Part shown: positions 42,960-55,273 of the stretch, piece by piece | How positions within the stretch are numbered: position 1 is the first letter of the stretch | How the letters are laid out: every line of letters begins with the position of its first letter | DNA from: Coptis chinensis | Lineage: Eukaryota > Streptophyta > Magnoliopsida > Ranunculales > Ranunculaceae | DNA: 64,000 bases | Reading direction: 5' to 3' | Assembly (NCBI GenBank): GCA_015680905.1 | Contig: CM027379.1 | Location: 102,165,001 to 102,229,000 of the forward strand | Position numbers and translations under genes: made by a program | Notes under the pieces: model-generated | Databases searched by the model: none | What the model was told of the DNA's origin: nothing | What the model saw: the letters and a program-made list of their open reading frames with translations, nothing else

Positions 42960-45113
42960 AATCTTATTCCCTATTTTAAGGGGTTTTTGAAAAAAGAGTG
43001 TTTACACAGGAGTTTACACGGAGAGTTTTAGACAGGGGAGAGAGTACAAAAAAGAGAGAGAACTTACTTTAAGGTTTGGGAATGAACCAACGAATAGCAC
43101 CACCGAAAGTGACATCTCCTTCTCAAAGAATACAAGTCAGCAAGTATCATTCTCTTATATTGGATAACATAGCATGAGAAACAATACCTTTGGTGTGTTG
43201 GTACGTCATCAAGGGATAGCTATTATTTTATGGAATCAACACCTCCTGCTAGTTGGAAAATGGAGGGGCGAATTCGGGTAAGTATGTTTTCATTAAATGA
43301 ATTTAATCATCTCATTATAAACAGGAAATTAGAATAACAAAGTGTAAAAGGGAGGAAAACAAAGACGTGGGTAGTAATCATTTCTTTCTATTCATTTTGT
43401 TGTCTTTTTTAATTAGAATGATTTGGTATATTTCTTGTCTTATACTAGACCTCCTCTTTAGCTAGTTATTATATGTGCATGGGAATTGTTTTCTTCATGA
43501 CCGTGAGGGGTGAGTATTATTTGGTATTTGTTTAGTTTACAGGTTTGTTACTAACTAATTATTCCTTTGATGTGGTGAAGTGTATGATTAAATCTTAAAT
43601 TGGGGTATGTTACTATGCATATTAGGTATTTTAGGTACTTGTATTAGAATTTAATTATTTATCACGGGTAGTTTCAGTTCAATTACAAGAATTCCATTTA
43701 ATTGAAGTATGTTATTGGACTGATTTCATTGTTGAATATGAGGAACTTATTTTATAGTTATAATAATCCTTCTTATTCTCTAAAAAAAATAAGTTATTAT
43801 AGTTACTGTTGACATGGTCAATTCGATGTATTTGACTAAACAGGTTCGCTGTGTGTGTTATGATCCATCTCTAAAGCTTAAAATATAAAATTTAGGGTGT
43901 GAAAACCATGTGGTAGCCCCATATTAAGAAAGAATAATTTTGGAGCTTTTGGATCAGATATTTGGATGCTTTGATATGCTACCTTTGCCTTGTTGTAAAT
44001 CTCAGGGAATTATATGCGTTAGAAATTCTATTCGTTAGAAAATAGTTTTATGCATTGGGTTTTGATCACAAATTGCATAAAGCTAGGGGGAGAATTTGAG
44101 TTTTTGTAAAACATGAAAATGTGCGTTTTATGAGTCTTCTTTCTAACTCAATTAGCCTCGTCACATTCCGAGTTCCATGGAATTAATTATGATGTCTGGA
44201 AGTTTGACTAGCAGAAAACAGTGCATCAAAAATCAGTTTCTGTGCACTGTGTTCAAGCCACGTTTTCGCACATTTAGAATGAGATTGAGTATTTTTATAA
44301 AACATAAGAAAGTAAGTTCTGTGTGTTAGATTTTCAATGCAAAAAGCCTCGATGCATTTGGATATCTGTGGAAAGAGTTGTGTCATTCGGAAGATAGTCC
44401 GTTAGAAATCTAGTTTGCTGAAAATTAGGATTTTTACCGTTTTCAACCTAAGTTTTCTTTTAGTTGGGCTTGGGCCTAGTTATAAGACTTGTGGGCTTAA
44501 GTTTTGTTTAAGTTAGTTTGGGCCAACTAAAGGTTTTGGGCTTTAGACTTTGGGTTTTGGTTAGATGGGTTAGAACTTGTTGACTGCTGTTGACCGTCGA
44601 CTTTGATTGTTGACCGTTGACTTTTTATTATTGACTGTTTAGACTTTTAACATATTGATCACTTTGTGGACAAATCCAATAATAGGATATTGTCGAAACT
44701 TGTATAAACATGTTTGTAATTATCTAATAAAGATTTGACGTGGTTTTATGCAATTATATATATTGGCATTGATGGACTTTGATTTTGACTATGTGGCTGA
44801 TAAGAACTACGAAGGCTTGATTCCAATCTTGAAAGATTTGGATACGTAGGTAACTTTGAGCAAAAGTGCAGCCACTATAATATATTATATAGTAGTTATT
44901 ATGATAATTATATATGTACAATGTTAATACTTAATTGTGTACGTGCTTGTGGTGGTTTAAAAGGTATTCACGAGGCATTTAATTAACGTGTTAATCATAA
45001 TTGAGAATCGGGATATCTATGATTTATATAATGGATAATGAGGTGAGGTGATTGGTTATTGTGTTTAGAATCTTTATTAATGATTATATTGCTTGAGACG
45101 ATGTTTATTTTAT
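42960..45113 (+). repeat. Left part of a large Gypsy-type LTR, split by the MULE
   Basis: The sequence shares blocks in opposite orientation with the LTR at 46452-49987, notably the GTTGACCGTTGACTTT cluster at 44578-44640 against GTCAACGGTCAACGGTC at 48406. The right part resumes at 62098 after the MULE. The start of the LTR was not located and lies somewhere near 42.8-43.0 kb. Assignment to a long-LTR Gypsy family is an inference from the TG..CA ends and length of its relative. Confidence 0.6.
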
Positions 45114-45231
45114 GAAAAAATGGACGTTTTGTACCATGAACTTTGCTGGTTTTATCAATTTGGGTCAAGAACTTTTTTTTTTGAGCAAATTGGGCCATGA
45201 CCTTTCTTTTTTGTATCAATTTGGGCCACCA
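45114..45231 (+). repeat. MULE left terminal inverted repeat
   Basis: About 118 bp, with GTACCATGAACTTTGCTGG, TTTTATCAATTTGGG and GAGCAAATTGGGCCATGA; matches the right end in reverse at roughly 94-95% by eye. Confidence 0.93.
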
Positions 45232-45623
45232 GTGTATTTCCATTAGAAAATTTGCCTATGTGTACAAATGGCTGCCTATGTGTACAAACGTCTACTTATG
45301 TGTGCTAACGGAAGATGGCATGTTGGTATTGAAATTGACAGCTAACAAAATTTGATGTGGCACTTACGTGACAAGCACCTGAAATTTCAAGGGAGACTGC
45401 TCGTGAAATTTCAAGGACTCGTGAAAATTTCAAGAACTCGTGAATTTTTTTCTTTCTTTCTAAATCGTCATCTCTCCATTTTTTTTATTCTGGACTTGTG
45501 AACATGAAGAAATAACCCCGTCTCCTTCATTTGTCTCTTAATCAAACCCCTTCTCCTTCATTATCTCATAAGTCTTCTAGTTGGTATTTTAATTTAGGGT
45601 TTTGATTTTATGCAATTTCGAAA

Positions 45624-46172
45624 ATGTCAACTACTGGAAATCTCTGTAATAGGTGTGGTGAGTCAAATCATTCGTCTAACAATTGTTGTTGGTTATCGAC
45701 ACCGTGTTGTTTTCGAAAATGTGGTGGAAGTAGGATCCTGAAACAGTCTTGCCAAAGCCATTCTCTTGGGCAATTTTTTTTTACATGCCGCGTTTGTGGA
45801 GACTTCCAGTGGTTGGAAGACACGAGAGCATCGTCAATAGTATCTTTGGAGAGTCTAAGATGCAGAAAGGCGAACTGCCTAGGGGTTAGAAAAGTTAACA
45901 CATCAAAAAAGAAAAATGAAAATGAAGGCAAGAAATTTGTGAATTGCACCGAGTGCGGGAGTGATTTCCAATGGTATGAGGAATTGTTAATGAACAACAT
46001 TGAGTTGGCAGCGAGTTCAAGCTCTTCCCCAACCAGCTCTTCATCATCTTCAAAAATAGATGAAATCAAAAGAGAAAAAAAAAAAAAAAAAAAAAAAAAA
46101 GTCAAGATTACATTTGAAATTGAGGACGATGGTTTGGCGAAGGAGTTTCAATTCCATTGTAAAATTAGATGA
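45624..46172 (+). CDS. MULE-borne zinc-finger ORF (CCHC + two GRF-like)
   Basis: An uninterrupted 182-codon ORF from ATG 45624. Residues 8-21 form a CX2CX4HX4C knuckle (CNRCGESNHSSNNC). A GRF-like finger follows at about 29-65, with GQFFFTCRVCGDFQWLED, and a second at about 78-119, with GKKFVNCTECGSDFQW. A Ser-rich linker and a Lys run of about nine residues, encoded by an A tract at 46077-46100, precede an acidic end. GRF fingers are known nucleic-acid-binding modules of nucleases, topoisomerase 3 and plant proteins of unknown role. It lies about 400 bp inside the left TIR and converges on the transposase gene. No stop or shift is visible, unlike its neighbours. The role is unknown; an accessory DNA-binding protein is inference. 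A spliced continuation cannot be excluded. Confidence 0.7.
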   Translation: MSTTGNLCNRCGESNHSSNNCCWLSTPCCFRKCGGSRILKQSCQSHSLGQFFFTCRVCGDFQWLEDTRASSIVSLESLRCRKANCLGVRKVNTSKKKNENEGKKFVNCTECGSDFQWYEELLMNNIELAASSSSSPTSSSSSSKIDEIKREKKKKKKKKVKITFEIEDDGLAKEFQFHCKIR

Positions 46173-46451
46173 GTGCAATGTGATTTCCAGTGGTATTGTA
46201 GTGGAAGGAGTTTGAGTGCACTGTCATTTCCAGTGGTATTATAGTAGTGGAAATAGTTTGAGTTTCAGTGTTAATTTAGTTTGAGTTGTTTGGTATTGTA
46301 GTAGTGGAATGAGTCTGTATTAGTGCACTATTTGTACTAGTGGAAGGAGTCTATATTAGTTTGAGTTGTTTGTTAATTTAGATGAGTGCACTATCTGTAG
46401 TAGTGGAAGGAGTCTATTAGTGGTATTGTAGTAGTGGAAGGAGTCTGTACT
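46173..46451 (+). repeat. Short imperfect repeats after the GRF ORF
   Basis: GTGGTATTGTAGTAGTGGAA, GGAGTCT and GTTTGAGTT units recur irregularly. It is probably the 3' untranslated part of the ORF, cut by the LTR insertion. Confidence 0.6.
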
Positions 46452-49400
46452 TGTCACACCCTGAATTTCGACAGAATTCGGAAAAACAATATTTGTTCCC
46501 GACTCTTCGATTTTCGAGGTGTGACGCACTCTCAACTACCAAAAACCCATAAACAGTTTAAATATGCAGATAATTAAAAACCAATAAAAAAAATTCAATT
46601 AAACAAAAGTCCTCTTCATTACAAAAATTCACAAATAAGATTAGGTTACAAATCTCTTTTCAATAACTCTTTATTTAAAATTACAAATAAAAATACAAAT
46701 GACATTGTCTCAACTGAAAATCTATTTCACCTCAAGAGAAAACAAAACCTATCTTGAAATACGACACTAATGCAAACCACAAGCAGCAACCAACCTTCTT
46801 CAACATAAAACCTGTCAAGACTTATCAACTATGTTCATTTAATGAATACACTCGATAAGCAAACGTGCAAATCGGGTCAGCATTATAAACAATGCTGGTG
46901 TGAGTAGCTCTAAAATACAATATATACTTATACATATACATACATCATCCATAAGGCAGTTAGTTCCTCCACCGAGGCGCCTTAACTTCCAACAACTAAT
47001 ACGACATTCTTAACTACAATAAGTAAGGCAGGTAGTTCCTCCACTGAGGCGCCTTAACTTCCCACTAACCACACAACAAACCATACGCATAATAAAAAGG
47101 CATTTAGTTCCTCCACGAGGCGCCTTAGGTTCTAACTAAGCTAATAACCAGTCAAGCATATTCTATACTTACCGCATGTCATGCTCAATTACAGAGTGGT
47201 CGTCTCTACACAAGTAATTAGTTTGACCCACACTTCTGCAAAACTATATACAATCATCTATCTAAAGATACATCATTAACCAACATATTACCATAATTAT
47301 ATTAATTAAGGCTTTCTTTGTGTGTCCCTAAAATCACGTCGTATCTATGCCTTACCTAGTTTCCCTAGCTACCACAATCGTTTCCCAACGCCGAACATGT
47401 ACATCCACATGCCTCCCCTCACATAATGAACCACTCCGTGCATAACTACCCTGAGCGGGATGCCGCACACCAGATAACCCTCACACGAAAGCCATTATAC
47501 AAGTACTGCCACTATTCGGCATAAAATATCGCGCGTCTCGTTCTAGTTTTGTGAACGAAATAATCAAGCCACCATTCGGCTACTCCAGAAGGGCCATTCA
47601 GCTTCCCTGAAATGCCAAAAGGGCTAATCACATTACTTACGCCAGAAGGGCCATTCAGATTCACTGAAACGCCCGAAGGGCCAATTATATCACATACACC
47701 CATCACAAAGGCCAAATCATATGAGTTGTGGTAGCTAGGTTCTAGGATTTTCGTTACGTAATTTATTTAGGTGTCATACATTAGTATCTCATAACCATTT
47801 CACTCTATCACATGCTAAATAAATTATTGCACTAAGCCACCATATTTGGAAAATCTCAATAATAATTCTTGTTCCATCTCATGCCAGTATACTTAATTGT
47901 ACTGAAGCTCAACGTTTCTCGTTATAATACAATCCACATTATCACGTGCCAATACTATTCATTGCACGATATCCAAATATCTCTATATCAAATCTCGAAA
48001 CTTATTATTTCAGGTGCCAATTATATATTGCACTACACCATATGAAATATCTCAAGCCTTCATAAATACTACAATCCATTTAAGTAGCAACTCATAATAA
48101 TAATCAATCATGACATGTATTCGTTCAATATATTTATGTGAACTCCATTCACCATCAAAGCCCAATACTAAAGTCCATGAATCTAAGTCTATGTGTAGTT
48201 TAATACTTATAAAAACATATATATCTAAGTCTTATAAGAATTCCCCTCTTGTTACGTGCCAGTACTTATATTCTTTACACACTACTCACGTCAAATCTGA
48301 ATTAGATAATGACAAACAAAGTTATACAATTTTCGATAATATTTTATTACTACATTTGTCCATAATCTTAAATATGTGAAAAATGGGAAAAAGTCAACAT
48401 TCTACAGTCAACGGTCAACGGTCAATGTCAAAGTCAAACTGTCATTTCCATGTTCAACAGGTTCAGGGTCATAGCCCTGGTTCATGGCTAAGGGCAAAGG
48501 TGCATGGCTCATGGGCTCATGACTAAGGAAACGGTTCGGACCCAATTAGCCTAGCCCAAACCCAAACCTTAGAACCCGACCCCAAAAGTCTAAACATTTA
48601 AAGACCCAATTAAATCTATTTTAAGTTATATGGACCGGCCCAAAACCAAATTAGAAACTGGCTCAAAACACAAATGGGTTCGGCCCAAAGATTTAAACTG
48701 AAACCGGCCCAAAACTTAAACTAAACTAGTCTGAAACAAAAGATTAGTCCGGCCCAACAACTAACTAGTGTTTAGGCCCAAAAACTTAAATCAAAACCAG
48801 CCCAACCAAAACAAAATAAGATCGGTCCAACCAAAACAAAATAAGGCCCAAGCCCCACTAATAGGTTTCGGCCCAAGGCCCAACCACATCAACAGAACCA
48901 GTATCGCCATTAACGCCCCTTCCTTCTTCTTCCTCCACCACCAGCCACAAACTAACCACCCACCGGCACTCCAACCTAACCGAAACGGTTCGGTTTTGAT
49001 CCCTTAGAAAAACCTCCTCTTTTGATACCCTCAAAACCCAATTCCCTCATACTGCGAAAACTCAACCTCGACCGCCATTGACGCCTATCGAAGCTTCCTC
49101 CGCACCACTGTCCAGCCCACACTCACCACCAAACCGTTGGGTTTTGATCCCCATCCACAACCAAATCTTTAGGGTATACTCAAAACCCAAAACAAAACTC
49201 ACTGCTCACCAATGGCGTTCGACGCCATTAACACCTCCAAGCTTTGACAACACCTTACCACCCATCGAAACATCACTAACCAATCCCATAACAAAATACA
49301 ACAGTTTAACATCACAAAAACAGAGTTCAAACAAATAAGAACAGGATGATTCCGTTCCTTTGGCTGGGCGACGCCATTGACGCCCTCTCAAGCTCCAACA

Positions 49401-49987
49401 GCACACCCAAATTATAATCCCGACGTCCAACCAACACACCACATACAAAAATAATAACAGTTCAATAATTATAATCCCAACACAAAACCAATACAACAGT
49501 TTCAACGATATACAGTACGAATGTTAGTTTAGGGCTCGCCATTGACGCTCTTTCGAGCTTCAACAGCCCCTTTCCCCGAGTTTCAATAATGCTACCATTA
49601 ACAAGTTTTAACAACGACATTAACAATAATAATGACGACAAAAGAATGCACAGAAATCATGAACGGAAACCTTGGACAGTAAAATTAGACCGTGAAATAT
49701 AAAACTAATCTACTCACCTATATTAAAACTCGACGAATCCCTCATCGTCCGAATCGTTGCGCTCCAACCCTTTAGCAAACTAGCTGCCTCCATTTTTATT
49801 TTATTTTATTTTTATCTCTAAACCCTATTCTCTAGAAAAATATGAATATATACTTGGGTTTGAAACCTAAGCCTAACACAGACTCGGGCCCAGAAATAAA
49901 GCCCACATATCCCAAATCCAATCCAACGAATTTTAACTAAATAATTAAATTAATTAATAAATACGTATTTTAAATACGGGCGTTACA
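46452..49987 (-). mobile_element. 3.5-kb LTR (solo or LTR-derived) inserted in the MULE
   Basis: The 3,536-bp unit runs TGTCACACCCTGAATTTCG ... ATACGGGCGTTACA on the plus strand, and GTACT/GTATT flank it as a 5-bp duplication with one change. On the minus strand it ends GGGTGTGACA, like the other LTR that ends at 63862. It has no coding domains. Internal features are three TTAGTTCCTCCAC..GAGGCGCCTTA repeats (46965-47135), repeats with AGAAGGGCCATTCAG (47575-47700), and a GGCCCAAA-rich part (48550-48880). A solo LTR of a long-LTR Gypsy family is the likeliest reading. Confidence 0.75.
46965..47135. repeat. Short repeat inside the 3.5-kb LTR
   Basis: Three copies of AAGGCA..TAGTTCCTCCAC, each followed by GAGGCGCCTTA, spaced by about 65-70 bp. 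Confidence 0.85.
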
Positions 49988-50439
49988 GTATTGGTGCTTG
50001 ATCAATTCTGACAACAAAGATTAGTTGTTTCTTTCTTATTGCTTGGTGCTTGTTTCTTAGTTGTTTCTTAGTGCTTACAATAACTGAAAGAAAGTTAGAA
50101 AATACACTGCACTGAACAACACAACATACAAAAAACCTGAATATAAGCACTGACCCACTAAACAACATAACATACACTGCATACAATAACTAAAAGAAAG
50201 TTAGAAAATCAATGTTGTACATAACATGACACTGAACCACAAAAAAACCTAAATATAAGCACCAAGTGTTTACATAACAGCATACACCAAGTGTTTACAT
50301 CAGTGTTTACACATCACAGCATACACCAACAAAAGGAAAAGATACTACAAAAGGAAACAGACAAAACAAAAACTGACTACGCAAAAGCCCAACAGAAATC
50401 CCAAAGCATGTACTGCATCACCAAGTCTTCAAACATGAA

Positions 50440-51541
50440 CTATTTCCAAACTTTAGTTTTGGCTTTGGCAGCTGCAAATCTAGTTTTAGGTTTGGAATTT
50501 GCTCTTGTTCTCATAGTCAAAGCAGCTATTTTCTGCTTAGTCTTGGATGGTGAGTTTCTAGACTTGCTGCTTGATGCTACTGCATCAGTTGTCAGTGATT
50601 GTGAGTTTCTTGATGCCACTACTTGATGGTGAGTTTCTTGATATTTAGTTTCTAGGGAAGCTGTAGATCTAGTTTTATGCTTGCTGCTTGATGCCACTGC
50701 ATCAGTTGTCAGTGATTGTTTGGAAGCAGTAGTAGAAGCTTGTGCAGAAGCAGTTGTCAGTGATTGTTTGGAAGCAGTTGTTGAAACTTGTTTAGATGCA
50801 CTTATTGAACCTTGACTGCTAGGTACTTGAGCTTCACTTGAAACTTGATTTGACTGTAAACTAATAACTAGAGCTTTACTAGATCGTCTGGGAAGTGGAG
50901 GTCTACCTTTTCTTTTGTTGTTTGCTTCAGAAATCTTTGCTTCATTTATAAGAATAGGTGCTCCAGTAGCTGACATTTATCATAAGAAGGACAAAAGATT
51001 AGGTTATGTTTATGAAGTATGTAAAACAACTACCTCATTTCAAATGGAAATCTTTCAAATGCAAAGTAGTTTCTAAAGTAGCATTACCTTCAAGTAAGAG
51101 TTTCCACTGTTAGCTGTAAAAACTCCAACTCCCTCAGGTACATGATCATTTCTTCCTTTTACTCCTGTCTTCCTCTTTGAAGCTCCCTGAGATACATCAT
51201 CAGCTGCCCTTTTACCTCTCTTTGACACAGTTAGCGTGCCCTCACCTACATTAGATGAGGGAGCATTATTCTCCTTCCTTGCCTATATCAAAATTCAAAC
51301 TTATTTCATAAACTTAAAAAAAAAAATCTAAAATTTATGATTTCAAAACTTAGAAAAAAAACTTATTTCATAAACTTACAGTGGTGGCAGCTGCTACTTG
51401 GTTGGCTTCCTGGTTGGCTTCATTGCTGACTTCAGTAGTCCTACTCTTAGTCCCACTTTTAACTGTCTCTTTACCCTTCTTTGTTGTCCCACTCTTAGTC
51501 CCAGATTTCTCAACAGCTACCTCCTTACCTCTCTTCCTCAC
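50440..51541 (-). pseudogene. MULE transposase, C-terminal exons
   Basis: Reading leftward: exon 51541-51380 (54 codons, Lys/Thr-rich: KSGTKSGTTKKGKETVKSG) lies between acceptor GATATAG and donor GTAAGT. Exon 51282-51088 (65 codons, ending GVFTANSGNSYLK) has the same acceptor GATATAG and donor GTAATG. A last exon from about 50970 to 50440 holds NNKRKGRPPLPRRS and a tail with repeated SKQSLTT, to the stop at 50440. The GVFTANSGNS-type block resembles the end of plant mudrA proteins. The phase into the last exon does not fit exactly, so its start is uncertain. These exons themselves show no stops. Confidence 0.6.
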
Positions 51542-53095
51542 CTATATCAAAATTATAATAATTATAAAATGCTTAGTTTCAAGAATGCTTAATAGTTTCA
51601 AATGATTTCTAAAACTAATTTCAAATGCTTAATATATATCTTAAAAGCTTTCTTGTTAATATATATTGATTGAAACCAAATACAAAACAAAACAAACTTA
51701 AAAACAAATCCCACTCTTCCCTATGTATGCTTATGTAAGCCTGTGAACAAGATATTCCAGACAGCTCTTTTAAGACATCTAGATTTACAGAAGACGCTAT
51801 GGTTGGGTCTGTTTTCTTCAAAAAGATTTCCACTTAAGTTTTACATATACCAGAAAATTTAATAGTCCAGAAGAAAGGACCCTGAACCATTCTGTACATG
51901 CTATTTCCAAGTTTTTGTAGGGCAATCTGATGGTACAGAACCTTGCATTGCATCCTTACATTCTTACCTACAACTCGAACAAAAGATTCTAAAACTAACC
52001 TGACAAACAAAAATGATTTTGGTTCTGTTACTACTTACTAGGGACTCTAGTTATTTGTTTCACAAAAATGATTCTGTATAAATCTTAATAGGAAACTAGC
52101 TGCAAGGCCTTGTTGCCTCAACACTAGAGCAAAGAATGCAGAGAAGAAAAGTTAGGAAGATAGTAGGGAAGAATCAAAGAGGAAATGAAAGAGTATTGGT
52201 GATTGTTTTTGGTACAGATTACAATCTGACAACTCCATTTTATTTGCTAACAGAACAAACAAATGTTGTTCTCTCTGAGACAATTTTATTCCTCAAACAA
52301 TGTTGTTAAATAAGTCCTAACAATGCTGAATTTACAGAAGGAGAGAAGATATGTAGAGAATAAAATGAGAGTTTTCAACATTGTTTATGATACTTATTAG
52401 ACTCTCATTACGCCTATTTGAAAACAAGGGAGGCAGTGAGCAAAAGAAAATTTGTTGACATTTCAGAGAATTGCTACATCTGAAATAACAAACTAGAACT
52501 TTCACAAGTCATTATCAGCTTGTAACCAACTCTTGTTGGTCTATTTAGAACTTCCAATACAATACCAAACAACTAGAGAGACATGATTAACAACTTTCAA
52601 GCATGTAAAACATAAATCTGACACTAATATTACCATTAACAAACATCAGCAGTTCAAAACACTCAGTTATATATTAAAATTCAAATAACCTGACAAACAA
52701 ATAAGCTTCAAATAACCTGACTCAGAAATAACCTGACAAAGTGATAACCTTCAAATAACCTGACAGACAAACAAATAACCTGACAAACAAATTGACAAAC
52801 AAATAACCTAACAAACAAATAACCTGACATACCACAGATTTTTTTTTGAACTTCAATACAAAAAAATCAATGTGAGGATAATACAAAAAAATCAATGTGA
52901 AACTTCAATCTTTTTTTTTTTCACTCTACAACTCAATCTCATAAAAAAAAACAATATAAAGGACAATATATAACACAGATTGCTAATAAACTTAGTATAT
53001 ATGACCATAAACCGATTTCTAAAACTGATTTCTAATGCTTAGTATATATCTTAAAACTGATTTCTAATGCTTAGTATATATGACCATAAACTTAC
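51542..53095 (-). other. Large intron of the MULE transposase gene
   Basis: Non-coding, AT-rich, between donor GTAAGT at 53095 and acceptor GATATAG at 51542. It contains a minisatellite at about 52681-52830 made of AAATAACCTGACAAAC units, and two near-identical TTTCTAATGCTTAGTATATA pieces close to the donor. Confidence 0.65.
52681..52830. repeat. Short-unit minisatellite in the intron
   Basis: AAATAACCTGACAAACA and variants are repeated about eight times with irregular spacing. Confidence 0.8.
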
Positions 53096-55273
53096 AGTGG
53101 TGGATTGTGGTACTTCCTGGGCTACTTCCTGAGCTACTTCTTGGTTGGCTTCATTGTTAGTTTCACTGTTGACTTCTTTGCATGTTCTCTTATTATGACC
53201 ATACTGAAGGCAGTTTGAACACCTCATTTGAACTCCTTTTCTACTTAAGGTTCCTAACTTCCTTGGCTCTTCATGCATGTCCTTCCTTCTAAGCTTGCTT
53301 GGCCTCCCAGGCATCCTTCTATAAGGTGGAGGCAGGAATACCTCTCTAGGAGCCTTTGGCCACAGCTTTTCACCATTAAGTGGCTGCAAGTAGTGATCAT
53401 AAGTCTTTCTAAATGTTTCCACCTTGTACCAATGATCTACATAATCATCTGGATTGTGCTTACACATATAAATGGCAGCTAGTGCATGGGCACATGGGAT
53501 ACCAGAGAGCTGCCACATTCTATATGTACAAGTCTTATCCTTGACATCAACTTTGTAACCTTCATCACCATATTTGGCCTCAAACGTTGACCCTTCACAA
53601 AAGAAAGACTCAAAAAACCTTGAGTCTAACTTGTTCTTCTCTAACTTGTTAACAATAGTTGGACACAAAGTGCCTTGCCACTTGGATTGACTCACCAATA
53701 AATCTCTTCTCTTCTGCATCCTTCTCATCATGGCAATCCTTATTTCCTCAAGCATTGCAATGATGTGCTTCTCTTTTGCATCAAGAATTGTACCATTAAA
53801 TGTTTCACATATATTGTTTTCTACTACATCAGAACTTGTGTAAAATTCGAAGAATGCTCTGGACTAAAACTTGGGGTTTTGGATATGTAACATATAGTCA
53901 GCTGCTACATCACATACCTTTCTCACCTCATCAATAACACGATAAAATTCTTCTAGTGTTCCACTTTTGGATGCTTTCCAAAATAAACCCTTGAGTTGTG
54001 CACCTGCTCAAATAACATAGCTACATTACATATGAATATTAAATCACATTTAGAATACAAATAAAAAAATAGACAAATTAAGTTATATACCTGAAAATTT
54101 CCTCCTGAAGTTAGCATAGATGTGCCTTGCACAACATCTATGCTCTGTATTAGGAAATCTTTCTGAAATGACTTTGAGAAGACCCTTTTGTTAGTCTGTA
54201 ATCACTATCAAACCAAGCCCATCATCCACATTGAGATCATTAAGGAGCAAGTTCATAAACCACCTCCAACTTTCTGTGTTTTCACCTTCAACAAGTGCCC
54301 ATGCAATAGGGTACATCTGGTTATTTCCATCCCTCCCAACTCTAGTTAACAATTCCCCTTTACAAAAAGATTTAAGAAAACAACCATCAAGACCAATGAC
54401 CCTTCTACACCCAGAAAACCAACCCTGCTTCAAGGCATCAAAACAAATGTACATTCTCTGAAAGTAACCTAGCTTATCTATCAATGGCCTTTTAACATCA
54501 ATTTTACATGTGCTTCCAGGGTTTGACTTCAGTATCTCAGCTGCATAGTCTCTCACTTTGGCATACACATCCTTTAAAGAACTATGAACTAGACTCAAGG
54601 CTTTCTTCTTAGCTTTGTAACACTGAAGTGGTGTCGCATCCAACTTCAAATTATGCAGTATCTCTCTCTTGAAATCCCTTACCTTCCACTTAAGGTTGTC
54701 TATGATCCTATCATTGTAATAATCAGCCAACCATTGGGAATTAGCTAATCTAATGCTAAAATGTCTCTTACACTTATGCTCATACTCTAAAGTCTTAATT
54801 TGCATACTGTTTTCAGTTTGCATGTAACTTGCATACAGAAACCAGCTACACCCATCACCAACACACACAACTTCAAATCTTCTAGCAGCATTTCTATTAA
54901 AATGAATTGGATACCCATTATGGACTACATATTTCTTTAAACATTCTTTAAGTTGTTTTGCATTACCAAACCTCATGCCAAGCTCAATTTGGATATTGGA
55001 CATCTTAACATTGGGGCTGAAAATTGGATACATCCTCTTTTTAACCTTCAAATTCCTCTTCCTCTCCTTAACAGAAGCAACATCCTCATCTTTTTCTTCA
55101 CTAGATTCGGGACTTAAATAGTCATCAGATGCAGCATAGTCAGACTCATCATCTCTAGCACCACCAGTATCCATCTCATTTGGTAGTTCATTTGCTACAT
55201 CACTTGCTTGTTCAATGGCTGCTTCACTTGCTTCTTCATGTGGTTCATCTGGTACATGATCAACTTCTTCAGT
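53096..55273 (-). pseudogene. MULE (mudrA-like) transposase core, two nonsense changes
   Basis: Reading leftward: an acidic region (DESDYAASDDYLSPESSEEK), the MuDR DNA-binding domain (GMRFGNAKQLKECLKKYVV; VVCVGDGCSWFLYASYM), then the DDE transposase part with its first Asp in RRVIGLDGCFLK and second Asp in GLIVITD. A TAA right after VITD (54189-54191) replaces a likely Gln codon before KGLLKVISERFPN. An 87-bp intron lies at 54004-54090. In the next exon a TAG near 53865 replaces the Trp of WSRAFF. A SWIM finger follows (CTYRMWQLSGIPCAHALAAI), then a CCHC knuckle (CSNCLQYGHNKRTC). The enzyme would cut at the MULE TIRs. The LINE cuts off its N-terminal part. Confidence 0.92.

Noticed and set aside
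50440-50976. Independent Ser/Thr-rich gene
   Set aside because: The direction, the flanking splice signals and the basic composition fit better as the last exon of the MULE transposase, although its start is not certain.
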